The notes: a model not told the origin generated them from the letters alone. A stretch of DNA of 48,143 nucleotides from an uncultured Clostridia bacterium (GCA_947628615.1 CANRAO010000011.1:1-48143), one strand, 5' to 3'. Numbered from the stretch's first letter, positions 1 to 9,392 are shown. Numbers and translations are program-made.

Positions 1-42
1 ATGCAGTACGGATTGGTAGATAAGGTTATTACAAAGAGATAA
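1..42 (+). CDS. clpP: ClpP protease, C-terminal end (partial)
   Basis: The window opens inside this gene. Thirteen codons ([13 protein letters not shown]) precede a TAA at 40-42. The segment YGLVDKVI matches the conserved C-terminal end of ClpP, where an 'A-x-x-YGLVD-x-V' stretch closes the serine protease subunit. It lies 11 nt before clpX, the usual clpP-clpX operon order; ClpX feeds unfolded substrates into the ClpP barrel. Too little is present to see the catalytic Ser-His-Asp. The identity rests on this short match plus the neighbour. Confidence 0.8.
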   Translation: MQYGLVDKVITKR

Positions 43-53
43 GGACGGTGCTT

Positions 54-1349
54 ATGCCTAACAAGGACGGTTTGAAAATTTGTAATTTTTGCGGTTTGGC
101 TGAAAATCAGGTAAGAAATTTATTTTCGGCAGGCGATGTGCATATATGCGACAACTGTGTAATGTTCTGTTATGATATTATGGCAGAGCAGGGTGATGTT
201 GCCCGCCGCAATGAGAGAAAAAGCAATTCTGTTAAATCAAAAAGGGATCTAACAGATGAAAAGGATTTTACTCTTACCAAACCTATTGAAATAAAAAATG
301 TTTTGGATCAGTATGTTATAGGTCAAGATGACGCTAAGATTTCTTTAGCAGTGTCTGTTTATAATCATTATAAAAGAATTTTAAACAATAAAGAAAATGA
401 CGATAATGATGTTGAAATACAAAAAAGCAACATACTTCTTTTAGGTCCGACCGGAACAGGAAAAACTCTGTTGGCTCAGACGCTTGCAAGAATTCTCAAT
501 GTACCCTTTGCAATAGCTGACGCAACAACATTGACAGAAGCTGGTTACGTCGGAGACGATGTTGAAAATGTTCTTACAAGGCTTATTCAGGCGGCTGATT
601 ATGATATTGAGGCAGCTCAAAAGGGAATAATTTATATTGATGAGATAGATAAGATAGCCAGAAAAAGCGAAAATACTTCAATAACAAGAGATGTAAGCGG
701 AGAGGGAGTACAGCAGGCTCTTTTGAAGATAATAGAGGGCTGCGTATCTAATGTACCTCCTCAGGGCGGAAGAAAGCATCCGCATCAGGAATTTATACAA
801 ATAGACACAAAGAACATCTTATTTATCTGCGGAGGAGCTTTTGACGGTCTTTCTAAGATCATCAATAAAAGAACAGATAGGTCGTCTCTTGGTTTTGGAA
901 GTGAAATAAAAAAGAGCAATGACAAAACAAACTATAATATTTTTGAGAAGGTTGAACCGCAGGATCTGGTTAAGTACGGTCTGGTTCCCGAGCTTGTCGG
1001 AAGACTGCCTGTTATAACAGTGCTGAATGATTTAGACGAGGACGCTTTGGTAAAAATTCTCACCCAGCCGAAAAACTCACTTATAAAGCAGTTTACAAAG
1101 CTGTTTGATTATGATAACATTGAGCTTGTTTTCACTGAGGAAGCAAAAACTGCAATTGCAAAAAAAGCTATTGCCCAGAAAACAGGTGCAAGAGGACTTC
1201 GTGCTGTTGTTGAGGGAATATTGATGAACGTTATGTTTACAGCGCCGTCTGACGGCGATATAGTTAGCATAGTAATAAATGAAGCTTGTGTAAATGAAGG
1301 TGAAGCACCTGAAATTCACAGAGCTAATAAGGCAAGAAAAATAGGATAA
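54..1349 (+). CDS. clpX: ATP-dependent Clp protease ATP-binding subunit ClpX
   Basis: AAA+ unfoldase that recognises tagged or damaged proteins in the cytoplasm and threads them into ClpP. The N-terminal zinc-binding domain has four cysteines (C10, C13, C32, C35). It is followed by Walker A GPTGTGKT, Walker [10 protein letters not shown], the ClpX-typical [15 protein letters not shown] stretch and the C-terminal small domain ([16 protein letters not shown]). The length of 431 aa is usual for the family. I start at ATG 54 rather than GTG 48: AAGGA at 41-45 sits 8 nt before the ATG but only 2 nt before the GTG. It follows clpP by 11 nt, so the two are cotranscribed. A strong hairpin terminator follows. 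Confidence 0.97.
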   Translation: MPNKDGLKICNFCGLAENQVRNLFSAGDVHICDNCVMFCYDIMAEQGDVARRNERKSNSVKSKRDLTDEKDFTLTKPIEIKNVLDQYVIGQDDAKISLAVSVYNHYKRILNNKENDDNDVEIQKSNILLLGPTGTGKTLLAQTLARILNVPFAIADATTLTEAGYVGDDVENVLTRLIQAADYDIEAAQKGIIYIDEIDKIARKSENTSITRDVSGEGVQQALLKIIEGCVSNVPPQGGRKHPHQEFIQIDTKNILFICGGAFDGLSKIINKRTDRSSLGFGSEIKKSNDKTNYNIFEKVEPQDLVKYGLVPELVGRLPVITVLNDLDEDALVKILTQPKNSLIKQFTKLFDYDNIELVFTEEAKTAIAKKAIAQKTGARGLRAVVEGILMNVMFTAPSDGDIVSIVINEACVNEGEAPEIHRANKARKIG

Positions 1350-1353
1350 AATT

Positions 1354-1382
1354 AAGCTCCCGATACTGTCGGGAGCTTTTTG
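1354..1382 (+). terminator. Bidirectional rho-independent terminator between clpX and metA
   Basis: A perfect inverted repeat has arms AAGCTCCCGA (1354-1363) and TCGGGAGCTT (1369-1378), a 5-nt loop and a T-run to 1381. The minus strand also runs into a T-rich stretch (TTAATTTTAT). The converging clpX and metA genes therefore probably share it. Confidence 0.9.
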
Positions 1383-1387
1383 TGTAA

Positions 1388-2311
1388 CTAAATCTTTTCA
1401 AGGTTGTTTAAATCAAAAGGCGTTGCCTGATATACCAGATAGTTAAGCCAGTTAGAAAACATCAAATTTGCATGGCAGACCCAAGAATGAACAGGCTTGT
1501 TATTAGGATCATCATTAGGGAAGTAGTTGTATGGAATGTCTATATTAAGTCCCTTTTCAATATCACGCTTATATTCGTTTGCCAGAGTTCTTTTATCGTA
1601 TTCTGAATGTCCAGTCAAAAAGAACTGCCTGTCCGTTTTATCTGCAACGATATGTACACCGCTTATATCAGATTCAGTTAAAATTGTTAACTCTTTTACC
1701 TTTTCAATATCCTCTTTTCTGACTTCGGTATATCTTGAGTGAGGAACTAAAAAAACGTCGTCAAAACCGTTCAAAAGAGGATGCTTAGGGTGCAGGACCT
1801 TATGCGGAAACACACCGAACATTTTCTTCTCAAGAGGATATTTAGGTATTCCGTAGTGGTAGTAAAGTCCTGCCTGTGCGCCCCAGCAAACGTGTATTGT
1901 TGAATATACGTTTGTCTTTGACCACTCGAATATTTCGCAAAGCTCACTCCAGTAATCAACGTCCTCGTAGTCCATTTGTTCAATCGGTGCGCCGGTAATT
2001 ATCATTCCGTCATATTTATTGTCTTTAATGTCGTCAAAGGTTTTATAGAACGATAGTAAGTGTTCCATCGGCGTGTTCTTTGATTTATGAGAAGCCATCT
2101 GAACAAGCTCTATATTGACCTGCAGAGGAGTATTTGACAACAGCTTTAAAAACTGAGTTTCGGTTTCAATTTTTTTAGGCATTAAATTGACTATAGCAAT
2201 TCCCAAAGGTCGAATGTCTTGATGTTCTGCTCTGTCGTCAGGAATAGCAAATATGTTTTCCTCTTCAAAAACCGAAAAGGCAGGAAGGTTATTTGGTATT
2301 CTTATTGGCAT
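1388..2311 (-). CDS. metA: Homoserine O-acyltransferase (MetA family), predicted acetyl-CoA type
   Basis: Activates L-homoserine for methionine synthesis by O-acylation in the cytoplasm. The 307-aa protein aligns without gaps with the well-known MetA numbering: catalytic Cys142 in VCWGAQAG, and His235 and Glu237 in TGHSEYD. Residue 111 (GAPIE) is Glu. In characterised MetA proteins Gly111 goes with succinyl-CoA use (E. coli) and Glu111 with acetyl-CoA use (Bacillus cereus type), so I predict homoserine O-acetyltransferase despite the family's usual 'succinyltransferase' label. The start at 2311 is set by GGAAGGAG 8 nt upstream; the open frame extends 16 codons further but without a ribosome site. 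It has its own promoter and shares the terminator with clpX. Confidence 0.95.
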   Translation of the reverse strand: MPIRIPNNLPAFSVFEEENIFAIPDDRAEHQDIRPLGIAIVNLMPKKIETETQFLKLLSNTPLQVNIELVQMASHKSKNTPMEHLLSFYKTFDDIKDNKYDGMIITGAPIEQMDYEDVDYWSELCEIFEWSKTNVYSTIHVCWGAQAGLYYHYGIPKYPLEKKMFGVFPHKVLHPKHPLLNGFDDVFLVPHSRYTEVRKEDIEKVKELTILTESDISGVHIVADKTDRQFFLTGHSEYDKRTLANEYKRDIEKGLNIDIPYNYFPNDDPNNKPVHSWVCHANLMFSNWLNYLVYQATPFDLNNLEKI

Positions 2312-2349
2312 ATTATTAACTCCTTCCGTAAAATCGTCTATTGCATTAT

Positions 2350-2378
2350 AGTATAGCATAAGTTCCGTATGTTTTCAA
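2350..2378 (-). promoter_or_regulatory. Sigma-A promoter of metA
   Basis: On the minus strand TTGAAA (2373-2378) and TATACT (2350-2355) are separated by 17 bp. This gives a transcript start about 30 nt before the metA ATG. The leader is too short for a SAM riboswitch or a T-box, so any methionine control must act at this promoter or on the enzyme. Confidence 0.75.
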
Positions 2379-2411
2379 GCGTTAAGATTAGATGACTTAA
2401 CATAAAACTTA

Positions 2412-3488
2412 TTACTGAATAATTCCTCCGCCTACAACAATATCATCGTCATATAAAACAACTGCCTGACCTTTTGTTACAGCTCTCTGCGGTTCATCAA
2501 ACTCAATGTTCAAAGTATTATCATCCGGCTGAGTTACTGTTGCCCATTGTTCTGCCTGCCGGTAGCGAACCTTTGCTTTAACCCGTATTGGAACTTTTAT
2601 TTTTTTTGTTGATATAAGGTTGATATTCTTTGCAGTAAGCGTTTTTGTGTATAAATCTTCTTCTCTGCCGAGTGTAACGGTGTTATCCTTCGGATTGACC
2701 GCTAAAACAAAAGTAGGATTGTTAGATAAGGAAACTCCCAGACCCCTGCGCTGACCTATAGTATAGCGAATTATACCTTTATGTCTTCCTATTATATTTC
2801 CGTTTAAGTCGACAAAATCGCCTTCAGGATAGGATTTTCCTGTATACTGTTCAATAAAATCATAGTATTTTTTATCCTGAACAAAACATATATCCTGACT
2901 GTCGTGCTTATCGGCATTTATTAAACCAATGTCTTCGGCAATTTTTCTTACATAAGACTTATTCATTTCGCCCAACGGAAATATGGTGTGTTCAAGCTGC
3001 TTTTGAGTCATGCAATACAAAACATAACTTTGGTCTTTAGACTTGTCTACAGCTTTTTTTAAGAGATAACGGTTTTTCTCCTTGTCAAATTCAATTCGGG
3101 CATAATGACCGGTAACAACATAGTCGAAATCTATTTCCTTTGCACGTTGAAAAAGTTTTTCAAATTTAAGATAGCGGTTGCAGTCTATGCAAGGATTAGG
3201 CGTCATTCCGTTTTCATATGCACATATAAATCTTTCTATTACATTCTCTTTGAAATTATCTGAAAAATTAAAAACATAGTAGGGTATATCAAGCAAATAT
3301 GCAACGCTTCTGGCGTCCTCAACATCCTCCGCTGAACAGCAGGTGTGCTTATTTGAAATACCAATATCATCGTTGCTGTAAAGTTTCATTGTTGCGCCAA
3401 TGCACTCATAACCTTTATTTGTCATTAAATAAGCGGCTACGCTTGAGTCAACGCCGCCGCTCATTGCAATAACAGCTTTATTATTCAT
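2412..3488 (-). CDS. mnmA: tRNA-specific 2-thiouridylase MnmA
   Basis: Transfers sulfur to U34 of tRNA Lys/Glu/Gln to make 2-thiouridine, after ATP activation of the base. The 358-aa protein has the PP-loop SGGVDSS (10-16), the CCSAEDVEDAR segment, NPCIDCNRYLKF with the first catalytic Cys (C103) and SQDICF with the second (C201). The tRNA-binding HDSQDICFVQ region and a C-terminal beta-barrel are also present. C100 is an extra cysteine next to C103. ATG 3488 has AGGGTG 9 nt upstream; an in-frame GTG at 3500 overlaps that ribosome site and is unlikely. It lies 38 nt after the HD-domain gene and probably uses its promoter. Confidence 0.96.
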   Translation of the reverse strand: MNNKAVIAMSGGVDSSVAAYLMTNKGYECIGATMKLYSNDDIGISNKHTCCSAEDVEDARSVAYLLDIPYYVFNFSDNFKENVIERFICAYENGMTPNPCIDCNRYLKFEKLFQRAKEIDFDYVVTGHYARIEFDKEKNRYLLKKAVDKSKDQSYVLYCMTQKQLEHTIFPLGEMNKSYVRKIAEDIGLINADKHDSQDICFVQDKKYYDFIEQYTGKSYPEGDFVDLNGNIIGRHKGIIRYTIGQRRGLGVSLSNNPTFVLAVNPKDNTVTLGREEDLYTKTLTAKNINLISTKKIKVPIRVKAKVRYRQAEQWATVTQPDDNTLNIEFDEPQRAVTKGQAVVLYDDDIVVGGGIIQ

Positions 3489-3526
3489 AATATTCTTCAC
3501 CCTGTAAACAAATGAAATAGTTTATA

Positions 3527-4108
3527 TTATAGTTGAAAGTTCTCATATGTGCTTTCACAGCTTCTCATTGCAAGAATTGTCTGTTCAATCAAATAATCCA
3601 ACTCCCAGCCGAGCATATCAGCACCACGCTGAATAACCTCTCTCGAACAGCCTGCCGCGAATTTTGCGTTTTTGTATTTTTTCTTAACCGATTTAACTTC
3701 CAGATCGCTGACACTTTTTGACGGACGCATGAGCACAACTGCACTTATAAGTCCTGTAAGCTCGTCAACTGCATACAGAACCTTTTCCATTTCGTGCTCA
3801 GGTTTGATGTCAACGGTGAGCATATAACCGTGGCTTGCCACAGCGTGAATTAATTCTTCATCAATTCCTCGTTCACGCATGATTTTCTGTTCTTCAATGC
3901 AATGTTTTTCAGGGAATTGTTCAAAATCCAGATCGTGCAAAAGCCCTACCATACCCCAGAAATCCACTTCGTCGTTATATCCTAATTTTTCTGCAAAATA
4001 GCGCATAACGCCTTCAACGGTAAGAGCGTGTTTTAAGTGAAAATGATCTTTATTATATTCGGTCAGCAGTTCCCAAGCTTCCTGTCTTGTAAATTCTTTA
4101 TTGCTCAA
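3527..4108 (-). CDS. HD-domain phosphohydrolase-like protein
   Basis: A 193-aa cytoplasmic protein of the HD superfamily (HDIG-type relatives are common in Firmicutes). The metal-binding residues are visible: H27 (LKHALTVEG), H58-D59 (GLLHDLDFEQFPEKH) and D115 (YAVDELTGL). Substrate and role cannot be read from sequence; nucleotide or phosphate-ester hydrolysis is a family-level guess. The start is TTG 4108, with AAAGGA about 10 nt upstream, giving the usual N-terminus TRQEAWELLTEYN. The longest open frame begins at TTG 4177, but that codon is the first triplet of the promoter -35 box, so it cannot be in the mRNA. Probably cotranscribed with mnmA. Confidence 0.85.
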   Translation of the reverse strand: MSNKEFTRQEAWELLTEYNKDHFHLKHALTVEGVMRYFAEKLGYNDEVDFWGMVGLLHDLDFEQFPEKHCIEEQKIMRERGIDEELIHAVASHGYMLTVDIKPEHEMEKVLYAVDELTGLISAVVLMRPSKSVSDLEVKSVKKKYKNAKFAAGCSREVIQRGADMLGWELDYLIEQTILAMRSCESTYENFQL

Positions 4109-4148
4109 TTTATACACGTCCTTTATTTTCTTAGAGTGATGATAATTA

Positions 4149-4177
4149 ATTGTAAAATAATATGTGAAATTTGTCAA
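4149..4177 (-). promoter_or_regulatory. Sigma-A promoter of the HD-domain gene and mnmA
   Basis: On the minus strand a perfect TTGACA (4172-4177) is followed after exactly 17 bp by TACAAT (4149-4154). The predicted mRNA has a leader of about 34 nt before TTG 4108. It is divergent from, and close to, the glyA promoter. Confidence 0.8.
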
Positions 4178-4201
4178 GCGACAAAAATAAAATAAAAAAA
4201 C

Positions 4202-4230
4202 TTGAAATAAAATGAAATATAGTATATAAT
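4202..4230 (+). promoter_or_regulatory. Sigma-A promoter of glyA-rarA
   Basis: TTGAAA (4202-4207), 17 bp, then perfect TATAAT (4225-4230). AAGGAG (4248-4253) follows, 9 nt before the glyA ATG. The leader is about 25 nt, so no purine or glycine riboswitch can fit. Confidence 0.85.
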
Positions 4231-4262
4231 ATTTCTATATTATTGATAAGGAGTAAAATTTT

Positions 4263-5507
4263 ATGGAAATGATGGATTCAATCGGCTATGTAAAAAAGTT
4301 TGATAAAGAAGTAGGAGAGGCTATGGACGCTGAGCTTGCACGTCAGAGAAGAAACCTTGAGCTTATCGCAAGTGAGAATATTGTTTCGGGACCTGTTATG
4401 GCTGCAATGGGAAGCGTTTTGACAAATAAATATGCAGAGGGTTATCCGGGAAAAAGATATTACGGAGGATGTCAGTGTGTTGACGTTGTTGAGAATATTG
4501 CTATAGACAGAGCCTGCAAGCTCTTTAACTCTAAGTTTGCAAATGTTCAGCCCCACTCAGGTGCACAGGCAAATACTGCCGTTTACTTTGCACTGGTTAA
4601 TCCGGGCGATACAATTATGGGTATGAGTCTTGCACACGGAGGTCATTTAACTCACGGAAGCCCTGTAAATTTGAGCGGAAAGTATTTTAACTTTGTTTCA
4701 TATGAGCTTGGCGATGATGAGAGAATAGATTACGATGAGATTGAAAGACAGGCTAAGGAATGTCAGCCTAAGTTAATTGTAGCTGGTGCGTCAGCTTACC
4801 CGAGAATTATTGATTTTGAGAGAATTTCAAATATTGCTAAGTCAGTCGGCGCATATTTTATGGTAGATATGGCTCATATTGCAGGTCTTGTTGCTGCAGG
4901 AGAGCATCCTTCGCCAGTTCCGTATGCCGATGTTGTTACAACAACTACTCACAAAACACTTAGAGGCCCTAGAGGAGGACTTATTCTCACAAACGACGAG
5001 GAGCTTGCTAAGAAGTTTAACAAAGCCATTTTTCCTGGAACGCAGGGCGGTCCTTTAGAGCACGTTATCGCCGGTAAGGCAGTATGCTTCGGCGAGGCAT
5101 TAAAGCCTGAATTCAAAGAGTATCAGCATCAGGTCGTTTTAAATGCCAAGGCTTTGGCTGAGGGTCTTGTTAAGAGAGGCTTCAGGCTTGTTTCGGGTGG
5201 AACAGATAACCACTTGGCTCTTGTTGATTTGCAGCCTTTCAATATTACAGGTAAGGAATTAGAAAACAGACTTGACGAAGTTTATATTACTGTCAATAAG
5301 AATGCTATTCCAAACGATCCGCAGAGTCCGTTTATCACAAGCGGTATAAGAGTTGGAACTCCTGCAGTTACAACAAGGGGACTTAAAGAGGACGATATGG
5401 ATATTATAGCAGAGTGTATCTATCTCACTGCAACAGATTTTGAAAACAAAGCAGATGAGATCAGAGAAAGGGTAAATGAGCTTTGTAAGAAATACCCGCT
5501 GTATTAA
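4263..5507 (+). CDS. glyA: Serine hydroxymethyltransferase
   Basis: PLP enzyme that interconverts serine plus tetrahydrofolate and glycine plus 5,10-methylene-THF, the main source of one-carbon units. The 414-aa length is normal. The PLP lysine is K231 in [15 protein letters not shown]; the folate/PLP motifs [16 protein letters not shown] and QPHSGAQAN are also seen. ATG 4263 has AAGGAG at 9 nt. It is the first gene after a strong promoter and is followed 36 nt later by rarA, with no terminator between them. Confidence 0.98.
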   Translation: MEMMDSIGYVKKFDKEVGEAMDAELARQRRNLELIASENIVSGPVMAAMGSVLTNKYAEGYPGKRYYGGCQCVDVVENIAIDRACKLFNSKFANVQPHSGAQANTAVYFALVNPGDTIMGMSLAHGGHLTHGSPVNLSGKYFNFVSYELGDDERIDYDEIERQAKECQPKLIVAGASAYPRIIDFERISNIAKSVGAYFMVDMAHIAGLVAAGEHPSPVPYADVVTTTTHKTLRGPRGGLILTNDEELAKKFNKAIFPGTQGGPLEHVIAGKAVCFGEALKPEFKEYQHQVVLNAKALAEGLVKRGFRLVSGGTDNHLALVDLQPFNITGKELENRLDEVYITVNKNAIPNDPQSPFITSGIRVGTPAVTTRGLKEDDMDIIAECIYLTATDFENKADEIRERVNELCKKYPLY

Positions 5508-5543
5508 TGTGATCAGAATAAATATCATAGGAGTTGACCGACA

Positions 5544-6809
5544 GTGAACAAGCCTTTAGCAGATCGAATCAGACCGAAAACGCTTGATGAAGTTGTCGGT
5601 CAATCTCATTTATTGGGTAAAGATAAGCCGCTTAGAAGAATAATCGAAAGCGGTCGGATACCGAATATGATTTTCTACGGGCCTTCCGGAACAGGCAAAA
5701 CAACAGTTGCAAGAATTATTGCCGATAATACAAATCTTAAAATGTATAAACTAAACGGAACATCTGCTTCAATTTCCGATATTAAAGAAATTATTGCAGA
5801 GACCGAGACATTTGAAGGCTTCAACGGTATACTGCTGTATTTAGACGAAATTCAGTATCTTAATAAAAAGCAGCAGCAGTCTTTGCTTGAGTATATAGAA
5901 AACGGAAAGATAACTCTTATTGCATCGACTACAGAAAATCCCTATTTTTATGTATTCAACGCAATTATAAGCCGTTCAACGGTGTTTGAGTTTAAGCAGG
6001 TAAGTTCAAATGATGTAGTTCCAGCTGTTAAGCGTGCTTTTCAGATAATCGCAGATGAAATGGGTGTTAAGTTGCGTCTTGAAAGCGGTGTTGTTGATTA
6101 TATTTCCACAGGCTGCGGAGGAGATGTCAGAAAATCATTGAACACAGTAGAGTTATGTGTTCTTTCGGCAGATAAGAATAACGAGTGCTTGGAGATTTCT
6201 CTTGAAAACGCAAAACTGCTGACTCAGAAAAGCAATATGCGCTATGACAAAGACGGCGATGAGCATTATGATATTCTTTCTGCTTTTCAAAAGTCGATAA
6301 GAGGAAGCGATGAAAATGCGGCTCTTCACTATGCGGCGAGACTTATGACAGCAGGTGATTTTACATCCCTTTGCAGACGTCTGCTTGTAGTGGCGTCAGA
6401 GGATATCGGACTTGCTTATCCTATGGCGGTCTCTATTGTAAAATCTTGTGTAGATAGCGCACTGCAGCTTGGGCTTCCTGAAGCGAGAATTCCTATTGCA
6501 GAGGCTATAATTCTTTTATGTACTTCTCCTAAGTCTAACAGTGCTTATAATGCGATCAACTCGGCAATGGACGATATTCAAAAGGGAATGGTTGGTGCTA
6601 TACCCAGACAGCTTCAGAATATGCACTTTGACGGCGATGATGCAGAAGTTAAGGGGCAAGATTACAAATATCCTCACGACTTTCCTAATCATTATGTTAA
6701 ACAGCAGTATCTTCCTGATAATTTAAAAGACAGAGTTTATTATGAATTCGGAGATAATAAACAAGAGCAAACAGCTTTGCAGTATCGGAAAAAAATCAAA
6801 GATCAGTAA
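5544..6809 (+). CDS. rarA: Replication-associated recombination protein A (RarA/MgsA AAA+ ATPase)
   Basis: AAA+ ATPase related to clamp loaders that acts at stalled or collapsed replication forks. Visible motifs are the N-terminal PLADRIRPKTLDEVVGQ, Walker A GPSGTGKTT, Walker B LLYLDEIQYL and a sensor 1 region IASTTENPYF. The C-terminal helical domain carries EDIGLAYPMA and PRQLQNMHFDG. The 421-aa length fits the family. The GTG start at 5544 has AGGAG 10 nt upstream. It probably forms an operon with glyA and ends at a strong hairpin. Confidence 0.95.
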   Translation: MNKPLADRIRPKTLDEVVGQSHLLGKDKPLRRIIESGRIPNMIFYGPSGTGKTTVARIIADNTNLKMYKLNGTSASISDIKEIIAETETFEGFNGILLYLDEIQYLNKKQQQSLLEYIENGKITLIASTTENPYFYVFNAIISRSTVFEFKQVSSNDVVPAVKRAFQIIADEMGVKLRLESGVVDYISTGCGGDVRKSLNTVELCVLSADKNNECLEISLENAKLLTQKSNMRYDKDGDEHYDILSAFQKSIRGSDENAALHYAARLMTAGDFTSLCRRLLVVASEDIGLAYPMAVSIVKSCVDSALQLGLPEARIPIAEAIILLCTSPKSNSAYNAINSAMDDIQKGMVGAIPRQLQNMHFDGDDAEVKGQDYKYPHDFPNHYVKQQYLPDNLKDRVYYEFGDNKQEQTALQYRKKIKDQ

Positions 6810-6811
6810 AC

Positions 6812-6842
6812 AAAAGCTAAGGAACAAATTCCTTAGCTTTTA
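6812..6842 (+). terminator. Bidirectional terminator between rarA and the S1-domain gene
   Basis: A perfect 13-bp inverted repeat has arms at 6812-6824 and 6829-6841 (AAAAGCTAAGGAA and complement) with a CAAA loop. It has A/T tracts on both sides, so it serves both converging genes. Confidence 0.9.
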
Positions 6843-6844
6843 TT

Positions 6845-7765
6845 TTAAAACTCAGTATAAATTTGCTTGTGACAATTTTCAGTTGAGTAATTCCACTTGT
6901 CAATGTGTCCGTCGGTAATATAGTAATTTATTGACTTGTCATATTCATTGTCTGAAAAAACATCGACAATAATCAGCTTTACCTTCATTTTTTCAGGGAT
7001 AATTGATTTTATGAATACACTTGCAGATTGACCTATATGGACGTTATCCTTCGGCTCGGCAAGACCGGCAAGGTTAGGAGTAAGTTCTATAAAAATTCCA
7101 TAGTCCTCAATTGAACGGATAATTCCTCCAACTGTCTGTCCGACCTCGAATAAATCAGCGTTTTCAGACCAAGTTCCTAAAAGCTCCTTGTGTGTTAGAA
7201 AAATTCTGTCGCCTTCTCTGCCTTTTACAACGGCATAAATATCCTGTCCGTTGTAAAATCTGTCTGAGGGATGAGAAATTCTTGATACGGAAATAGCGTC
7301 TATAGGTATAAGCGAAGAAATGCCGCAGCCTATGTCAACAAAGCAGCCGAATTGCTCTATATGAGTGATCTTTGCAGATATGACATCACCGCTTTTAAGA
7401 AGATTAATATGGTTTTCAACACATTCCTTTTGAGCTGATCTTCTTGAAAGAATAACTATAGTCTCGTCATTTTCATCTTTTACAATATCCGTAACTTTAA
7501 AGCATACTGGTTTATTGACTCTTGACAGCAACGCAATATCCTTTGTTTCGCCGCTGTCTATTCCGATTGCTCCTTCTATTCTTGGGATTATTGCCTTTGT
7601 ACCGGGAATATCAACTATAATATTGTGTTCACAGTCGCACATTAAAGCCTTTGCTTCAAGAATTATGCCTAGATCTTTTGCTTCATTCAAAGCGCTTAGC
7701 GACTTTAAATAGCTTTTGTTGGTGTTGGTATTTATCAGTTTTCCCTCAGGCAAATAGTTTTTCAT
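6845..7765 (-). CDS. S1-domain RNA-binding protein (ribosomal protein S1-like)
   Basis: A 306-aa protein built from S1-type OB folds. The first is divergent (about 32-110). The second is clear (about 122-195, LKSGDVISAKITHIEQFG and GCFVDIG), and the third spans about 205-265 (FEVGQTVGGIIRSIEDYGIF). Clostridia commonly encode such short S1 homologues, often annotated as 30S ribosomal protein S1, with a presumed role in mRNA binding. Whether this one binds the ribosome cannot be told from sequence. AGGAAGGAA lies about 10 nt before ATG 7765. The gene stands alone between a bidirectional terminator and a long intergenic region, and I could not find a convincing promoter. Confidence 0.85.
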   Translation of the reverse strand: MKNYLPEGKLINTNTNKSYLKSLSALNEAKDLGIILEAKALMCDCEHNIIVDIPGTKAIIPRIEGAIGIDSGETKDIALLSRVNKPVCFKVTDIVKDENDETIVILSRRSAQKECVENHINLLKSGDVISAKITHIEQFGCFVDIGCGISSLIPIDAISVSRISHPSDRFYNGQDIYAVVKGREGDRIFLTHKELLGTWSENADLFEVGQTVGGIIRSIEDYGIFIELTPNLAGLAEPKDNVHIGQSASVFIKSIIPEKMKVKLIIVDVFSDNEYDKSINYYITDGHIDKWNYSTENCHKQIYTEF

Positions 7766-7984
7766 ATAATTATCATTCCTTCCTTTGTAATTGAGCTTTT
7801 AATAATCAAGCGCAAAGTAACTGTTTGTTTTTTACTTTTCTGACAATAATGTTTAATATATCGTATAGAAAGTTTTATATCTAATTCTATGAGGACGTTT
7901 ACTTAAATATGCCTTATAGAGGTCTATCAGAATTACAGATGTTTACTGTTCAGAAAAATAATTGTTATTTATAATTACGATTAT
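7766..7984. other. AT-rich intergenic region with no supported gene
   Basis: This is the divergent spacer between the S1-domain gene and DUF951. It should hold the S1 gene promoter on the minus strand, but I see only poor matches (for example a TATATT without a matching -35). I saw no RNA gene, hairpin with T-run or repeat. Confidence 0.5.
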
Positions 7985-8013
7985 TTGCTTTTTTGTTTAG
8001 AATATGATATACT
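7985..8013 (+). promoter_or_regulatory. Extended -10 promoter of DUF951-prfA-tsaC-coaE
   Basis: TTGCTT (7985-7990), 17 bp, then TATACT (8008-8013), directly preceded by TGA, which fits an extended -10 (TGn). It is the only good promoter seen before the run of same-strand genes up to 13030. Confidence 0.65.
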
Positions 8014-8059
8014 AACTTCTTGAGTTAATATATATTAATATGATTGATTTTTCGTTGGA

Positions 8060-8257
8060 GTGATAATTACGGATATAAGGATTAACGACATATTGATTAT
8101 GAAAAAGAAGCATCCGTGCGGTGAGAATAAAATGCTTGTTCTCCGTTCGGGTATGGATTTTAAGCTAAGGTGTGTTGCCTGCGGACGTGAATTTATGATA
8201 GCACGTTCTAAAGCTGAAAAGAACATAAAATCTGTTATTAGAGATGGGGATACCTAG
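8060..8257 (+). CDS. DUF951 family protein
   Basis: A 65-aa protein of unknown function with the DUF951 signature: a short beta segment, MKKKHPCGENKMLVLRSGMD, then LRCVACGREFMIARSKAEK. HPCG and CVACG give three cysteines and a histidine that could bind a metal. The family is widespread in Firmicutes, often beside translation genes; here prfA follows by 52 nt. The start is odd. GTG 8060 overlaps the only ribosome-site-like sequence (GGAG 8057-8060) and also overlaps the TGA of a 7-codon ORF (MIDFSLE, 8040-8063) as GTGA, so translational coupling or a non-canonical ATT at 8066 is possible. The family identity is firm; the exact start is not. Confidence 0.85.
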   Translation: MIITDIRINDILIMKKKHPCGENKMLVLRSGMDFKLRCVACGREFMIARSKAEKNIKSVIRDGDT

Positions 8258-8309
8258 CATTTTTGCAGTATTTATGAAATAAAATAAAAAAATCTATAGG
8301 AGAATTTAT

Positions 8310-9392
8310 ATGTTTGAAAAGCTGAAAGCGCTAGAGGAAAGATTTGAAGAAATTAATAACAAGCTGATGGAGCCTGATGTTGTAAATGATCAGGCGCTTT
8401 ATATGTCGCTTATGAAAGAGTATAAAAGTATTACGCCGATAATTGAAAAGTTCAGAGAGTATAAAAAGTCAAAAGAGTCATTTGACGAGGCTGTAGAGCT
8501 TTTGGAAGCCGGCGGACTTGATAAGGATTTTAAAGAAATGGTACAGCTTCAGTATGAGGAATCCAAGGAACAGGAAGAAACCTTAACTGAAGAGCTTAAA
8601 ATTCTGCTTTTGCCGAAAGACCCTAATGATGATAAGAATGTAATTGTAGAGATCAGAGGAGGAGCAGGCGGAGAGGAGGCATCTCTTTTTGCAAACACGC
8701 TCTACAGAATGTACACTATGTATGCTGAAAGCAAGGGCTGGGGTATTGAGGTTATCTCTGCAAATGAAACAGAGCTAGGCGGATTTAAAGAGGTTTCATT
8801 CAGTATACAGGGAGAGGGAGCATATTCAAGGCTAAAATATGAAAGCGGAGTACACAGAGTACAAAGAGTGCCTGAAACTGAATCGCAGGGCAGAGTTCAT
8901 ACATCTACTGTAACTGTTGCGGTTTTACCTGAAGCTGATGATGTCGAATTTGAAATCAACGAAGCTACTGATTTGAAAATAGATGTTTTCAGAGCGTCAG
9001 GGGCAGGCGGTCAGCATATAAATAAAACAGAATCAGCAGTAAGAATAACCTATCTGCCTACAGGTCTTGTTGTTGAATGTCAGGACGAAAGAAGTCAGCA
9101 TAAAAATAAGGAAAAAGCACTCAAGGTATTGCGTTCAAAGCTGTATGAGGAACAGCAAAGAGCTCAGGAAAATGAAATTGCGGCAGTCAGACGTTCACAG
9201 GTAGGCACAGGAGACCGTTCTGAGAGAATCAGAACCTACAACTATCCTGAGGGAAGAGTTTCAGACCACAGGATCGGGTTGACAATTTATAGATTAGAAC
9301 AATTTCTCAATGGTAATATGGATGAGGTTATTGATGCATTGGCTACTGCTGATCAGGCTGCAAAGCTTGCTATGCAGGATAGTGACAATTAA
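8310..9392 (+). CDS. prfA: Peptide chain release factor 1
   Basis: Recognises UAA/UAG in the ribosomal A site and triggers peptide release. The 360-aa length is typical. The GGQ catalytic motif is at residues 233-235 ([10 protein letters not shown]). The codon-recognition PxT motif reads PET ([10 protein letters not shown]), as in other Firmicutes RF1 proteins, not the PAT of E. coli. AGGAG lies shortly before ATG 8310. The next gene is tsaC, 18 nt downstream. The GGQ methylase gene prmC, which often follows prfA, is not here. Confidence 0.98.
   Translation: MFEKLKALEERFEEINNKLMEPDVVNDQALYMSLMKEYKSITPIIEKFREYKKSKESFDEAVELLEAGGLDKDFKEMVQLQYEESKEQEETLTEELKILLLPKDPNDDKNVIVEIRGGAGGEEASLFANTLYRMYTMYAESKGWGIEVISANETELGGFKEVSFSIQGEGAYSRLKYESGVHRVQRVPETESQGRVHTSTVTVAVLPEADDVEFEINEATDLKIDVFRASGAGGQHINKTESAVRITYLPTGLVVECQDERSQHKNKEKALKVLRSKLYEEQQRAQENEIAAVRRSQVGTGDRSERIRTYNYPEGRVSDHRIGLTIYRLEQFLNGNMDEVIDALATADQAAKLAMQDSDN

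Noticed and set aside
7801-7984. Possible promoter of the S1-domain gene on the minus strand
   Set aside because: TATATT and TATACG-like sequences have no matching -35 box at 16-18 bp.
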